Shown here piece after piece: positions 9,606 to 18,206 of a stretch of DNA of 51,083 bases. This DNA is from Clostridium sp. Cult2 (lineage in GTDB: Bacteria; Bacillota; Clostridia; Tissierellales; Tepidimicrobiaceae). The notes below the pieces were generated by a model. The model worked only from the letters and a program-made list of their open reading frames with translations, did not search any database and was not told where the DNA came from. The stretch spans positions 1 to 51,083 of the forward strand of contig NZ_PPXX01000049.1 in NCBI RefSeq assembly GCF_021655075.1, in the 5' to 3' direction. Positions within the stretch are counted from its first letter, which is position 1. Each line of letters starts with the position of its first letter. The position numbers were made by a program, and so were the translations under genes.

Positions 9606-9660
9606 GGGATTAAGTAGAGGAGACCTATGGTCTTCAACGGCAATTACTTAGTCCCTTTTT
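9606..9660 (+). terminator. Intrinsic terminator of the alpha operon
   Basis: GGGATTAAGTA at 9606-9616 pairs with TACTTAGTCCC at 9645-9655 (one G-U), enclosing a smaller hairpin AGACC/GGTCT at 9621-9633. A T5 run follows at 9656-9660. The branched shape is unusual, but the stem plus U-tract directly after rplQ is a convincing terminator. Confidence 0.85.
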
Positions 9661-9678
9661 ATATCAATTGATAATTGA

Positions 9679-9787
9679 CGATTGACAATGGATAATCAAT
9701 AATTATAAGGGAAACCTTTGGTAGCCATAAAAGACTTAAAAGCTAAACTAAAATAACTGTCAATTGTCCTTTGTCCATTGTCAATCG
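9679..9787. repeat. MITE-like inverted repeat between rplQ and ecfA1
   Basis: CGATTGACAATGGA at 9679-9692 is repeated perfectly inverted as TCCATTGTCAATCG at 9774-9787. Both arms are embedded in further TTGAC/GTCAA copies (ATTGATAATTGACG to the left, CTGTCAATTGTCC at 9758-9770 to the right). The layout, about 110 bases with degenerate internal repeats and no coding capacity, resembles small non-autonomous palindromic elements of clostridia. No transposase is nearby and no target duplication was identified. Confidence 0.5.
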
Positions 9788-9841
9788 AAAAACTTTGTGT
9801 TATATTAGATATTGTAAATAACTGAAAGCTAGGAGATAAAA

Positions 9842-10675
9842 ATGGCAGATGAAATGATAAAAATAGAAAATGTGACATATGAGTATAGCTCTATTGGAGA
9901 AGATAGTCAATTAATGGCAGTTAAAGATGTAAATATCTCTGTTCAAAAAGGTGAGTACCTAGTAATTCTAGGGCATAATGGATCAGGAAAATCCACATTG
10001 GCGAAGCTTATGAATGGATTATTATTGCCTACTAAGGGGAATGTATATGTAAATAATATGAATACTAAAGATGAGGATAAGATTTGGAATATAAGAGAAA
10101 CTGCTGGAATGGTTTTTCAAAACCCGGATAATCAGATAGTTGCAACAATTGTAGAAGAGGATGTAGCCTTTGGTCCAGAAAACCAAGGAATTCCACCTTT
10201 AGAAATTAGAGAAAGAGTAGATGAGGCATTAAGGATAGTTGAAATGACGGAGTATAAAAAACATGCTCCCCACTTACTTTCAGGAGGTCAAAAACAGAGA
10301 GTAGCAATAGCAGGTATATTGGCTATGAAACCAGAATGTATAATATTGGATGAGCCTACAGCTATGTTAGATCCAACTGGAAGAATTGAGATAATAAATA
10401 CTATTAAGAAATTGAACAAGGAAGAGAATAAGACCATTATTCATATAACCCATTTTATGGATGAAGCAGTGGAAGCAGATAGAATACTGGTAATGGAACA
10501 AGGAGAAATAGTTATGGAAGGAACCCCTAGGGAAATATTTAGCCAAGTGGAAAAGGTAAAAAATCTTGGATTAGATGTGCCTCAAGTGACTGAATTAGCA
10601 TATGAATTGAGAAAAGAGGGCTTTGATGTTTCTCCTGATATATTAACTATAGAAGAATTGGTGAAGGCCTTATGA
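9842..10675 (+). CDS. ecfA1: ECF transporter ATPase A1
   Basis: One of two ATPases that energise energy-coupling-factor vitamin and metal importers, acting with EcfT and exchangeable S components. The 277-residue product has Walker [10 protein letters not shown] (residues about 44-52), the Q-loop FQNPDNQIV typical of A1 subunits, signature LSGGQKQR and Walker [15 protein letters not shown] 9842 follows AGGAGA. It overlaps ecfA2 by four bases. No S component is in the window, so this is a shared (group II) module. Confidence 0.96.
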   Translation: MADEMIKIENVTYEYSSIGEDSQLMAVKDVNISVQKGEYLVILGHNGSGKSTLAKLMNGLLLPTKGNVYVNNMNTKDEDKIWNIRETAGMVFQNPDNQIVATIVEEDVAFGPENQGIPPLEIRERVDEALRIVEMTEYKKHAPHLLSGGQKQRVAIAGILAMKPECIILDEPTAMLDPTGRIEIINTIKKLNKEENKTIIHITHFMDEAVEADRILVMEQGEIVMEGTPREIFSQVEKVKNLGLDVPQVTELAYELRKEGFDVSPDILTIEELVKAL

Positions 10676-11532
10676 TTATTAAATTAGAAAACTTAAACTA
10701 TGTATATAACCCAAATACTCCCTTCGAAAAGAAAGCTTTAGATAATATAAGTTTAAGCATAGATGAAGGGGATTTTATTGGATTAATAGGACATACGGGT
10801 TCTGGTAAATCAACCTTAGTCCAACATTTAAATGGTCTTATGAAACCTACTTCAGGAAAAGTGATAGTAGATGGTGTAGATACTAGTTCTAAAGATGCTA
10901 ACTTAAAAGAAGTTAGACAAAAAGTAGGATTAGTATTTCAATATCCAGAACATCAATTATTTGAAGAAACGGTCTATAAAGATATAGCCTTCGGACCAAA
11001 AAATCTGGGACTAGAAGGTGATGAGATTAAAAGAAGAGTCAAAAGAGCTATGGAATTAGTTGATTTAGATTTTGTAACTCTAAAGGATAGATCTCCTTTT
11101 GAATTAAGTGGAGGCCAAAAAAGAAGAGTAGCCATAGCAGGAGTTTTGGCAATGAAACCAAAGGTGTTAATTTTGGATGAACCTACAGCAGGGTTAGACC
11201 CTAGAGGTAGGGATGAAATACTAGGAAGATTGCAAACATTATATGAAGAAGGAATAACCATAATATTGGTTTCTCATAGTATGGAGGATATAGCTAAACT
11301 GGTAAATAGGATAGTGGTAATGCATAGAGGTAAAGTAGCTATGGAAGATGAAACTAGAAAAATTTTTAAGCAAGCAGAAAAGTTGGCAGGACTAGGTTTA
11401 GGAATTCCTCAAATTACATCATTTATGAAACAGTATAAAGCTAAAGGAAACCAAGTAGAAGATACAATATTAACAGTAGAAGAGGCAAAAGATGAGTTAA
11501 TAAATTATTTAAGGAGAAGAGGAAATGCTTAA
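10672..11532 (+). CDS. ecfA2: ECF transporter ATPase A2
   Basis: Second ATPase of the ECF module. The 286-residue product has Walker [10 protein letters not shown], the Q-loop [13 protein letters not shown] characteristic of A2 subunits, signature LSGGQKRR and Walker [12 protein letters not shown], with the C-terminal A2-specific extension ([15 protein letters not shown]). It starts with an ATGA overlap with ecfA1 and its end overlaps ecfT by eight bases, so the three genes are translationally coupled. Confidence 0.96.
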   Translation: MIIKLENLNYVYNPNTPFEKKALDNISLSIDEGDFIGLIGHTGSGKSTLVQHLNGLMKPTSGKVIVDGVDTSSKDANLKEVRQKVGLVFQYPEHQLFEETVYKDIAFGPKNLGLEGDEIKRRVKRAMELVDLDFVTLKDRSPFELSGGQKRRVAIAGVLAMKPKVLILDEPTAGLDPRGRDEILGRLQTLYEEGITIILVSHSMEDIAKLVNRIVVMHRGKVAMEDETRKIFKQAEKLAGLGLGIPQITSFMKQYKAKGNQVEDTILTVEEAKDELINYLRRRGNA

Positions 11533-12331
11533 GGATATTACAATAGGTCAATATTTTCCTGGGGATACTTTTATCCATAGACTAGATCCTAGGATTAAAA
11601 TATTAATAATAATAATGTTTATAACATCGTTGTTTTTTATTAAAACATTTCCACCATATTTGCTTGTTTTAGCTTTTATAGTTTTTTCAATTTGGCTATC
11701 AAAGGTACCTTTTATATATGTATTAAAAGGTTTAAAACCTCTTATGATAATAATAGGTATTACCTTTTTAATAAATGTACTATTGACTAAGGGAGAAGTG
11801 TTATTTGAGATAGGCCCATTGACAGTAACTAAGGAAGGCCTTAGTCAAGCGGTATTTATGGCTTTAAGACTAATTTTTTTAATTACTGGAACCTCTTTAC
11901 TCACCCTTACAACATCACCAATATCATTGACAGATGGAATAGAAAAACTATTATCGCCTTTTAAAAAAATTGGTCTTCCAGCTCATGAATTAGCCATGAT
12001 GATGACAATAGCTTTAAGATTTATTCCTACTTTATTAGAGGAAACAGATAAGATAATGAAAGCTCAAATGGCAAGAGGAGCAGATTTTGAATCTGGAAAT
12101 ATTATAAATAGGGCTAAGAATTTAGTACCATTGTTGGTACCTTTGTTTATTAATGCTTTTAGAAGGGCTGATGAATTAGCTATAGCAATGGAGGCTAGAT
12201 GTTATCGTGGTGGAGAGCATAGAACAAGATTAAATGAATTAAAATTAAAAAAACATGATGTATTGGCTATTATCTCAATGTCTATATTCTTTGGTTTTAT
12301 TATTTCCAATAGATATACTGGTTTTATATAA
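11525..12331 (+). CDS. ecfT: ECF transporter transmembrane subunit T
   Basis: Membrane scaffold linking the EcfA ATPases to S components. The 268-residue product has about six hydrophobic segments, the N-terminal IGQYFPGDTFIHRLDPRIK signature of EcfT, and two A-x-RxG-type coupling-helix motifs (AQMARGADF near residue 180 and AMEARCYRGG near residue 220) that touch the ATPases. The ribosome binding site (AAGGAGAAGAGG) is inside ecfA2. Order ecfA1-ecfA2-ecfT-truA-rplM-rpsI is conserved in Firmicutes. Confidence 0.96.
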   Translation: MLKDITIGQYFPGDTFIHRLDPRIKILIIIMFITSLFFIKTFPPYLLVLAFIVFSIWLSKVPFIYVLKGLKPLMIIIGITFLINVLLTKGEVLFEIGPLTVTKEGLSQAVFMALRLIFLITGTSLLTLTTSPISLTDGIEKLLSPFKKIGLPAHELAMMMTIALRFIPTLLEETDKIMKAQMARGADFESGNIINRAKNLVPLLVPLFINAFRRADELAIAMEARCYRGGEHRTRLNELKLKKHDVLAIISMSIFFGFIISNRYTGFI

Positions 12332-12342
12332 GAGGTAATAAT

Positions 12343-13077
12343 ATGATTAATGTTAAACTTACAATTCAATATGATGGCACTAACTATTGTGGTTGGCAAA
12401 GGCAAAAAAATGCAAAGAGCATTCAAGAAGAAATAGAGAAAGCTATCAAATTAATTACAGGTGAAAAAGTAGATTTAATTGGTTCAGGAAGGACAGATAG
12501 TGGAGTCCATGCTAAAGGGCAAGTGGCAAATTTTTTTACTCATTCTAAAATTCCTGTTGATAGATTTAAATTTGCATTAAATAGCAAATTACCTAGAGAT
12601 ATAAGTATAATTGATTCTAGAATGGTTCATGAAGAGTTTCATTCCAGATATGATGCTATAGGAAAAAGATATCAATATATTATTTATAATAGAGAAATTA
12701 GAAATCCTTTATATAGAAACTTTGTATACCATGTACCCTATTATTTAGACTATAAGAAGATGGAAAAAGCAACTGGGTATTTTTTAGGGACTCATGATTT
12801 TGCTACTTTTATGGCATCAAATAGTAATGTAAAAACAACCATTAGAACTATTAACAAATTTTTTTTGGAAAGAACAGAGGATTTAACAACATTTACCATT
12901 GAGGGAAATGGATTTCTATACAATATGGTAAGAATAATTATTGGAACTTTAATAGAGGTAGGTAATGGAAAAATAAAAAGTAGCAGTGTTCCCCATATAA
13001 TAGATTCAAAAAACAGAAATACTGCAGGGCATACTGCACCCCCTGAAGGACTTTATTTAGAAAAAGTCTTTTACTAA
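12343..13077 (+). CDS. truA: tRNA pseudouridine(38-40) synthase
   Basis: Isomerises uridines 38-40 in the tRNA anticodon stem. The 244-residue product has the N-terminal QYDGTNYCGWQRQ motif, the catalytic motif GSGRTDSGVHAKGQVANF with nucleophile D52, and the C-terminal GNGFLYNMVRIIIGTL block. ATG 12343 follows AAGAGGTAAT, 11 bases after ecfT, so it is probably in the same operon. A separate promoter for rplM follows it. Confidence 0.97.
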   Translation: MINVKLTIQYDGTNYCGWQRQKNAKSIQEEIEKAIKLITGEKVDLIGSGRTDSGVHAKGQVANFFTHSKIPVDRFKFALNSKLPRDISIIDSRMVHEEFHSRYDAIGKRYQYIIYNREIRNPLYRNFVYHVPYYLDYKKMEKATGYFLGTHDFATFMASNSNVKTTIRTINKFFLERTEDLTTFTIEGNGFLYNMVRIIIGTLIEVGNGKIKSSSVPHIIDSKNRNTAGHTAPPEGLYLEKVFY

Positions 13078-13097
13078 TAAAATACGATAAATACGTA

Positions 13098-13126
13098 TTG
13101 ACATTGATATTACCTTGTATTAGAAT
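13098..13126 (+). promoter_or_regulatory. Sigma-A promoter of rplM-rpsI
   Basis: TTGACA at 13098-13103, a 17-base spacer, then TAGAAT at 13121-13126: a perfect -35 and a 5/6 -10. Initiation would fall near 13133, exactly where the folded L13 leader begins. Confidence 0.8.
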
Positions 13127-13133
13127 ATATTAG

Positions 13134-13174
13134 AGTGTTTTAAAAAGCCCCGGAACTTTTTATAACTCAACGCT
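13134..13174 (+). promoter_or_regulatory. Probable L13 leader (ribosomal protein autoregulatory RNA)
   Basis: The 5' UTR of rplM folds as a two-tier structure: outer stem AGTGTT (13134-13139) with AACGCT (13169-13174, one G-U), inner stem TAAAAAG (13141-13147) with CTTTTTA (13156-13162) capped by CCCCGGAA. Firmicutes rplM-rpsI transcripts often carry the L13 leader RNA, thought to bind L13 for feedback control. Position and structure fit; I could not run a covariance search. Confidence 0.65.
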
Positions 13175-13193
13175 GGAATAAGGAGGGAATAAG

Positions 13194-13622
13194 ATGAAGA
13201 GCTATATGGCTAAACCAAATGAAATTGAAAGAAAATGGTATGTAATAGATGCAGATGGAAAAGTCCTAGGTAGGTTGGCTTCTGAAGTGGCTTCAATATT
13301 GAGAGGTAAAAACAAACCTATATATACACCTCATGTTGACACTGGGGATTATGTAATAATAGTAAATGCAGATAAAGTTAAATTGACAGGAAAGAAATTA
13401 GATCAAAAACAATATAGATATCATACAGGTTATCCAGGTGGATTAAAATCTGTACCTTATAGAAGAATGATGAGCACAAATCCAGAAAAGGCTATTCAAT
13501 TAGCTGTTAAAGGAATGCTTCCAAAAAATAGTTTAGGAAGACAAATGTTTAGGAAATTAAAAATTTATAGTGGTCCTGAACATAATCATGAAGCTCAAAA
13601 ACCGGAAATATATGAATTTTAA
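13194..13622 (+). CDS. rplM: 50S ribosomal protein L13 (uL13)
   Basis: Early assembly protein of the large subunit. The 142-residue product contains [19 protein letters not shown], the [18 protein letters not shown] block and [21 protein letters not shown] 13194 lies behind AAGGAGGG; the in-frame ATG at 13206 is possible but has a poorer spacer. It forms a two-gene operon with rpsI and has its own promoter and leader. Confidence 0.98.
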   Translation: MKSYMAKPNEIERKWYVIDADGKVLGRLASEVASILRGKNKPIYTPHVDTGDYVIIVNADKVKLTGKKLDQKQYRYHTGYPGGLKSVPYRRMMSTNPEKAIQLAVKGMLPKNSLGRQMFRKLKIYSGPEHNHEAQKPEIYEF

Positions 13623-13649
13623 TTATGCTTTAAGAAGGGAGGACTGTAA

Positions 13650-14042
13650 GTGGCTAATGTACAATATATAGGAACAGGAAGAAGAAAGACTTCAGTAGCT
13701 AGAGTTAGACTACTACCAGGTTCTGGTAATATTATAATTAATAAAAGAGATATTGAAGAATATTTTGATTTTGATACATTGAAAGTTCTTGTAAAAGAAC
13801 CTCTAGTTATAACTGATACCATAGATAAATATGATGTATTTGTAAATGTACAAGGTGGAGGATTCACTGGTCAAGCTGGAGCTATTAGACACGGTATATC
13901 AAGAGCTCTAATAAATTCTGATGAAGAATTAAAGCCAGTATTAAAAAAAGCAGGCTTCTTGACAAGAGATCCAAGAATGAAAGAAAGAAAGAAATACGGT
14001 CTAAAGAAAGCAAGAAGAGCACCACAATTCTCAAAGAGATAA
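13650..14042 (+). CDS. rpsI: 30S ribosomal protein S9 (uS9)
   Basis: Small-subunit protein whose C-terminal tail reaches the P-site tRNA anticodon. The 130-residue product has [16 protein letters not shown] at the N-terminus, [19 protein letters not shown] in the centre and ends with the invariant basic tail [12 protein letters not shown]. The start is GTG 13650 behind AAGGGAGGAC. A strong terminator follows eight bases after the stop. Confidence 0.98.
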   Translation: MANVQYIGTGRRKTSVARVRLLPGSGNIIINKRDIEEYFDFDTLKVLVKEPLVITDTIDKYDVFVNVQGGGFTGQAGAIRHGISRALINSDEELKPVLKKAGFLTRDPRMKERKKYGLKKARRAPQFSKR

Positions 14043-14050
14043 AACAAAAA

Positions 14051-14076
14051 ACGCTGGATTATCCAGTGTTTTTTTT
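14051..14076 (+). terminator. Intrinsic terminator of rplM-rpsI
   Basis: ACGCTGGA at 14051-14058 pairs with TCCAGTGT at 14062-14069 (one G-U) around a TTA loop, followed by a T-run to 14076. The preceding A-rich run gives further pairing with the U-tract. Confidence 0.9.
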
Positions 14077-14097
14077 ATATTCAATATCATATTTGAT

Positions 14098-14144
14098 AAA
14101 TAAGTTCTCTTTTTGGTGCCTGGCACCAAAAAGGGAACTTATTT
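14098..14144. repeat. REP-like long palindrome between rpsI and cwlD
   Basis: Arms 14098-14119 and 14123-14144 are 22 bases each, complementary at every position with one G-U, around a CTG loop; the core reads GGTGCCTGGCACC. The stem is much longer than the neighbouring terminator needs. CCTGGCAC cores recur at 21743 and 26014 in other gaps. It could act as a bidirectional terminator or be a member of a dispersed palindromic repeat family. Confidence 0.6.
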
Positions 14145-14220
14145 ATTTTTCTAATTCTTCTATTATGGGAATATGGACAATAATGCTAACAATATATTCT
14201 ATATAAGGAGGGATTAGATA

Positions 14221-14946
14221 ATGATTATTCTTATTAATAAAAAACATCTTTATATTTTTGTATTTTTCGTTTTAATTATGACAATTTCATTTACTATAAT
14301 CAAGAATAGAGTTAGGCCAGTATCCTATACTCCAATAACAAATAAAACAGTGGGAATCGATTCGGGTCATGGAGGTATAGACCCAGGAGCAATAGGTATA
14401 AGTGGGGTTAAAGAAGATGAGATAAACTTAAAAATAGGAATGAAACTTAAAAGATATATAGAACAAAACGGAGGTAAAGTTGTTATGACTAGGGATACAA
14501 AAGATGGGTTATATACAAAAAAATCCAAAAGCCTAAAAGAAATGAAAACGGAAGACCTTCATAATAGAAAGAAAATAATAGAAAATGGTAATTGTGATTT
14601 GTTTGTTACAATCCATCTCAATAGTTTCAAAGAATCTAAATACTACGGAGCACAAACTTTTTATAAACCAAATGATGAAGCTAGTACGTTACTTGCTACC
14701 TATATTCAAGATGAATTAAGAGATGTTTTAGATAAGAACAATCATCGATTACCTCAAGAAAGAGATGATGTATTTTTAATAAATGAAATCAATTTACCTT
14801 CTGTACTAATAGAATGCGGTTTTTTATCCAATCCTAATGAAGAAAAGTTACTCAACACAGAAAAATATCAAGAAAAAATAGCATGGGCAATTTATATAGG
14901 GATTATGAAATATTTTAGCCAAATGAATGGAGAATACAATTTTTAA
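14221..14946 (+). CDS. cwlD: N-acetylmuramoyl-L-alanine amidase CwlD
   Basis: Amidase_3 zinc hydrolase; CwlD, with the deacetylase PdaA, makes muramic-delta-lactam in spore cortex peptidoglycan. The 241-residue product has an N-terminal signal-anchor helix (residues about 7-26), then VGIDSGHGGIDPGAIG with the first zinc ligand, the TIHLNS motif with a second histidine, and IECGFLSNPNEE with the catalytic glutamate. ATG 14221 follows AAGGAGGG. cwlD directly after rpsI is a common Firmicutes order, which supports CwlD over a vegetative amidase. Confidence 0.92.
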   Translation: MIILINKKHLYIFVFFVLIMTISFTIIKNRVRPVSYTPITNKTVGIDSGHGGIDPGAIGISGVKEDEINLKIGMKLKRYIEQNGGKVVMTRDTKDGLYTKKSKSLKEMKTEDLHNRKKIIENGNCDLFVTIHLNSFKESKYYGAQTFYKPNDEASTLLATYIQDELRDVLDKNNHRLPQERDDVFLINEINLPSVLIECGFLSNPNEEKLLNTEKYQEKIAWAIYIGIMKYFSQMNGEYNF

Positions 14947-15096
14947 TGTGGATAACCTATGTGGATAAATAATAATAATGTGGATATAGAAAATATTATG
15001 TAAATCTTTGTTTTTTTGTGCTTTATATAATGCCATAATTAATGTTTACATAAGTTATCCACTATGAGTTGTGGATAATGTGGATAAAGTGGATAA
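14947..15096. other. Cluster of seven DnaA-box sequences
   Basis: Perfect TGTGGATAA occurs at 14947-14955, 14960-14968, 15070-15078 and 15079-15087. One-mismatch copies are TGTGGATAT 14979-14987, TTATCCACT 15055-15063 (opposite orientation) and AGTGGATAA 15088-15096. The last three + copies abut with exact 9-base periodicity. Between the two groups lies an AT-rich stretch of about 65 bases with a T8 run. This is the density expected of a DnaA-binding locus, yet no dnaA, dnaN or rpmH is in the window. Confidence 0.75.
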
Positions 15097-15344
15097 GTAA
15101 ATATTCTATAAGCAATACTTGGTGAAGGGAAAAAAGGAACAAAACTGTATGTTAAGTGTCTAACAATCAGATATTGTCAGATAAATAATAATATTGCATT
15201 CTTTATCCTTCTCCTATATAATAAAGGCGATAGAATTTTTGCTATTCCTTTTTTTACAAGCTGTATGTTTGTTTTAAAAAGGGTTTTTAGGGTAACATAT
15301 AATATGTGTTAAACCAAATGTAAATATTAGGAAGGAGTGGTAAA
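15097..15344 (+). other. Rest of the cwlD-gcvT gap: gcv upstream region
   Basis: This stretch holds a candidate -10 TATAAT at 15298-15303 with no good -35, and the gcvT ribosome binding site AAGGAGTG at 15331-15338. I looked for the tandem glycine riboswitch usual before gcvT in Bacillus and do not see its conserved cores. Nothing coding is apparent. Confidence 0.5.
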
Positions 15345-16439
15345 ATGGTAGCAAAGAAAACTCCACTTTACGATGAGCATGTAAAGCTTGGGGGGAAAAT
15401 TGTTGATTATGCAGGGTGGTTCCTTCCAGTGCAATACGAAGGTCTAATTCCAGAGCACAAAGCGGTTAGAAATGCAGCAGGATTATTTGATGTATCACAC
15501 ATGGGGGAAATTGTAGTAAAGGGTAAAGACGCATTACCTTATTTACAGTACTTACTAACAAATGATATTGAGTCCATCGAAACAGATCAAATAATATACA
15601 CTTTCATGTGCTATCCTGACGGAGGTGTAGTGGATGATTTTCTAGTGTATAAGTATAGTGAAGAAGAATATCTTCTTGTAGTAAATGCTGCAAATACAGA
15701 CAAAGACTTTAAGTGGATGATTGACAATAAGGAAGACTTTAACATTATTATTGAAAACAAATCAGATCAGATTGGTGAAGTAGCTATTCAAGGGCCAAAA
15801 TCAGAAAAGGTATTGCAAAAACTCACAGAAACTGATTTATCAAGTATTAAACCTTTCTATTTTAATAGAAAAGTTAATATATCAGGTATAGAGTGTATGG
15901 TTTCTCGTACTGGCTATACTGGAGAAGATGGATTTGAGGTATATGCGCCTGCAGAAGATATTGTAACCATTTGGAATGATTTATTAGAAACAGGTAAAGA
16001 AGATGGTCTAAAGCCTACGGGATTAGGTTGTAGGGATACTCTTAGGTTTGAAGCAGGAATGCCTTTATATGGAAATGAAATTTCCAAAGATATTACACCA
16101 TTAGAAGGTGGATTAAAGTTTTTTGTTAAATTAGATAAAGTAGAAGATTTTATAGGAAAAGAAGCTCTTAATAATCAATGGAAAGAAGGCTTAAAAAGAA
16201 AAGTAGCTGGGTTTGAAATGATTGGAAGAGGTATACCTAGAGAAGGTTATGAAATATATAAAAATGGCGAAAAAATTGGCCATGTAACTACAGGTTACAT
16301 GTCACCTACTTTAAAGAAAAGTATAGGAAATGCTCTAATTGATATCAAAGAAATAGAGTTAGGAAATGAAATAGACATAATGATTAGAAATAAGCCTGTA
16401 AAGGCAAAAATAATCAGTAGGAAGTTTTTAAAGAAGTAA
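15345..16439 (+). CDS. gcvT: Glycine cleavage system T protein (aminomethyltransferase)
   Basis: Transfers the methylene group from the H-protein aminomethyl-lipoyl arm to tetrahydrofolate, releasing ammonia. The 364-residue product has the N-terminal KKTPLYDEHVKLGGKIVDYA, the GLFDVSHMGEI block, the catalytic/folate region SRTGYTGEDGFEVY and the C-terminal GCV_T_C domain (GIPREGYEIY, YMSPTLKKSIGNAL). ATG 15345 follows GGAAGGAGTGG. It heads the contiguous gcvT-H-PA-PB-lpdA operon. Confidence 0.97.
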   Translation: MVAKKTPLYDEHVKLGGKIVDYAGWFLPVQYEGLIPEHKAVRNAAGLFDVSHMGEIVVKGKDALPYLQYLLTNDIESIETDQIIYTFMCYPDGGVVDDFLVYKYSEEEYLLVVNAANTDKDFKWMIDNKEDFNIIIENKSDQIGEVAIQGPKSEKVLQKLTETDLSSIKPFYFNRKVNISGIECMVSRTGYTGEDGFEVYAPAEDIVTIWNDLLETGKEDGLKPTGLGCRDTLRFEAGMPLYGNEISKDITPLEGGLKFFVKLDKVEDFIGKEALNNQWKEGLKRKVAGFEMIGRGIPREGYEIYKNGEKIGHVTTGYMSPTLKKSIGNALIDIKEIELGNEIDIMIRNKPVKAKIISRKFLKK

Positions 16440-16471
16440 TAAATATAAAGAATATTAAGGAGGGCTAAATA

Positions 16472-16855
16472 ATGAAAGTATTAGGAGGTTTATATTACAC
16501 AAATGACCATGAGTGGTTAAAAATTGATGGAGATGAAGCTTATATTGGGTTAAGTGATTTTGCTCAAGACCAATTAGGAGATATTGTATATGTTGAATTA
16601 CCAGAAGTTGATGATGAATTTGCTAAAGAAGAAGTTTTTTCTGCAGTAGAATCAGTAAAAGCAGCAGCAGATGTTTATATGCCAGTAGATGGAAAAATTG
16701 TAGCTGTAAATGAAGAACTGTTAGACGACCCTGCATTATTAAATCAGGATCCATATGAAAGTTGGATTGTGAAGATTGAATTAACCGATAAGTCTCAACT
16801 AGATGAATTGATGACAAGTGATGAATACGAAAAGTTTTTAGATGAGGAGGTATAA
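16472..16855 (+). CDS. gcvH: Glycine cleavage system H protein
   Basis: Lipoylated shuttle protein of the glycine cleavage complex. The 127-residue product has the biotinyl/lipoyl fold, with the lipoyl lysine K63 in [12 protein letters not shown], and starts with the family [20 protein letters not shown]. The ATG follows AAGGAGGG 32 bases after gcvT. The gcvPA ribosome binding site lies within its last codons, so the two are coupled. Confidence 0.98.
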   Translation: MKVLGGLYYTNDHEWLKIDGDEAYIGLSDFAQDQLGDIVYVELPEVDDEFAKEEVFSAVESVKAAADVYMPVDGKIVAVNEELLDDPALLNQDPYESWIVKIELTDKSQLDELMTSDEYEKFLDEEV

Positions 16856-16859
16856 AGGA

Positions 16860-18206
16860 ATGTATCCTTACATCCCGAATACAAAAGATGATGAGAAGAG
16901 GATGTTGGAATATATCGGGTTTGATTCAATTGAAGATTTATTTAGCGACATACCAGAAAACATTAAACTTAAAAAAGAATTGAACATTAAGCCATCTATG
17001 TCCGAATTGGAAGTATCAAGACATTTAATAGAATTATCCCAAAAAAATATTTCAACAAACCAATTAACATGTTTCTTAGGGGCTGGAGCATATGATCATT
17101 ACATCCCTTCAATAGTTGGACATATTATTTCAAGGAGCGAATTTTATACATCCTATACTCCATATCAAGCAGAAATTAGTCAAGGTACTTTGCAGTATAT
17201 ATTTGAGTATCAAACTCTAATAGCTAATTTAACTGGGATGGATGTATCTAATGCTTCATTATATGATGGAGGAACTGCAGTTGCTGAGGCTGCATTTATG
17301 GCTGCAAATATTACTAGAAGAGATCAAATTTTAGTTTCAAAGACTGTAAATCCTGAATCAAGAGAAGTATTAAAAACTTATGCCCATCTTCAAGGAATAG
17401 AAGTAATTGAAATTGAGGATGATAATGGTTCAACAAACTTAGAACACCTAAAGGAGCATGTATCGGATAAAACTGCAGCAGTTATAGTTCAAAGCCCAAA
17501 CTTTTTTGGCATAATAGAAGACTTAGAATCCATTGAAAAAATTGCTCATAGCCAAAAAAGAACCTTATTTATTACCAGTGTAGATCCAATATCCTTAGGA
17601 ATACTTAAATCCCCAGGATCTCTAGGGGCAGATATTGTTGTAGGAGAAGGGCAGCCAATGGGTATTCCATTACAATTTGGTGGACCATATCTTGGGTTTA
17701 TTGCTGTAAACAAAGCTCATATGAGAAAGATACCAGGAAGAATCGTTGGAGAAACTATAGATGAAGATGGTAATAGAGCTTTTGTGCTTACCTTGCAAGC
17801 AAGAGAACAACATATAAGAAGAGAAAAAGCTACATCAAATATTTGTTCAAATCAAGGTATAAACACATTAGCTGCTGCAGTATATCTTACTACCTTAGGG
17901 AAAAAAGGTTTAAGAGAAGTAGCACTTCAAGTAACACAAAAAGCTCATTATGCCTTCAATGAAATAACAAAGTCTGGTAAATACAAACCTTTATTTGATA
18001 AGCCATTTTTCAAAGAGTTTGCAGTTACTAGCGATATAGCTGTTAACCAGATAAGTAAAGAGTTATTAGATGAGAATATACTGGGAGGCTACTCATTAGA
18101 AAAAGATTATCCCCAATATAAAAATGGAGTACTCTATGCGGTTACGGAGAAGAGGACAAAAGAAGAAATTGATAAATTAAGTTCTGTATTGGAGGGGATA
18201 AAATGA
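16860..18206 (+). CDS. gcvPA: Glycine dehydrogenase (decarboxylating) subunit 1
   Basis: N-terminal half of the P protein; together with GcvPB it decarboxylates glycine and loads the H protein. From ATG 16860 the product is 448 residues, the Bacillus length, starting [19 protein letters not shown]. An upstream in-frame ATG at 16842 overlaps AGGAGG at 16845-16850, which is the ribosome binding site, so I reject it. Landmarks include [13 protein letters not shown] and [12 protein letters not shown]. The PLP lysine is in the partner subunit. It overlaps gcvPB by four bases. Confidence 0.97.
   Translation: MYPYIPNTKDDEKRMLEYIGFDSIEDLFSDIPENIKLKKELNIKPSMSELEVSRHLIELSQKNISTNQLTCFLGAGAYDHYIPSIVGHIISRSEFYTSYTPYQAEISQGTLQYIFEYQTLIANLTGMDVSNASLYDGGTAVAEAAFMAANITRRDQILVSKTVNPESREVLKTYAHLQGIEVIEIEDDNGSTNLEHLKEHVSDKTAAVIVQSPNFFGIIEDLESIEKIAHSQKRTLFITSVDPISLGILKSPGSLGADIVVGEGQPMGIPLQFGGPYLGFIAVNKAHMRKIPGRIVGETIDEDGNRAFVLTLQAREQHIRREKATSNICSNQGINTLAAAVYLTTLGKKGLREVALQVTQKAHYAFNEITKSGKYKPLFDKPFFKEFAVTSDIAVNQISKELLDENILGGYSLEKDYPQYKNGVLYAVTEKRTKEEIDKLSSVLEGIK

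Noticed and set aside
15097-15344. Glycine riboswitch before gcvT
   Set aside because: The conserved aptamer cores are not visible, although this needs a covariance search to be certain.
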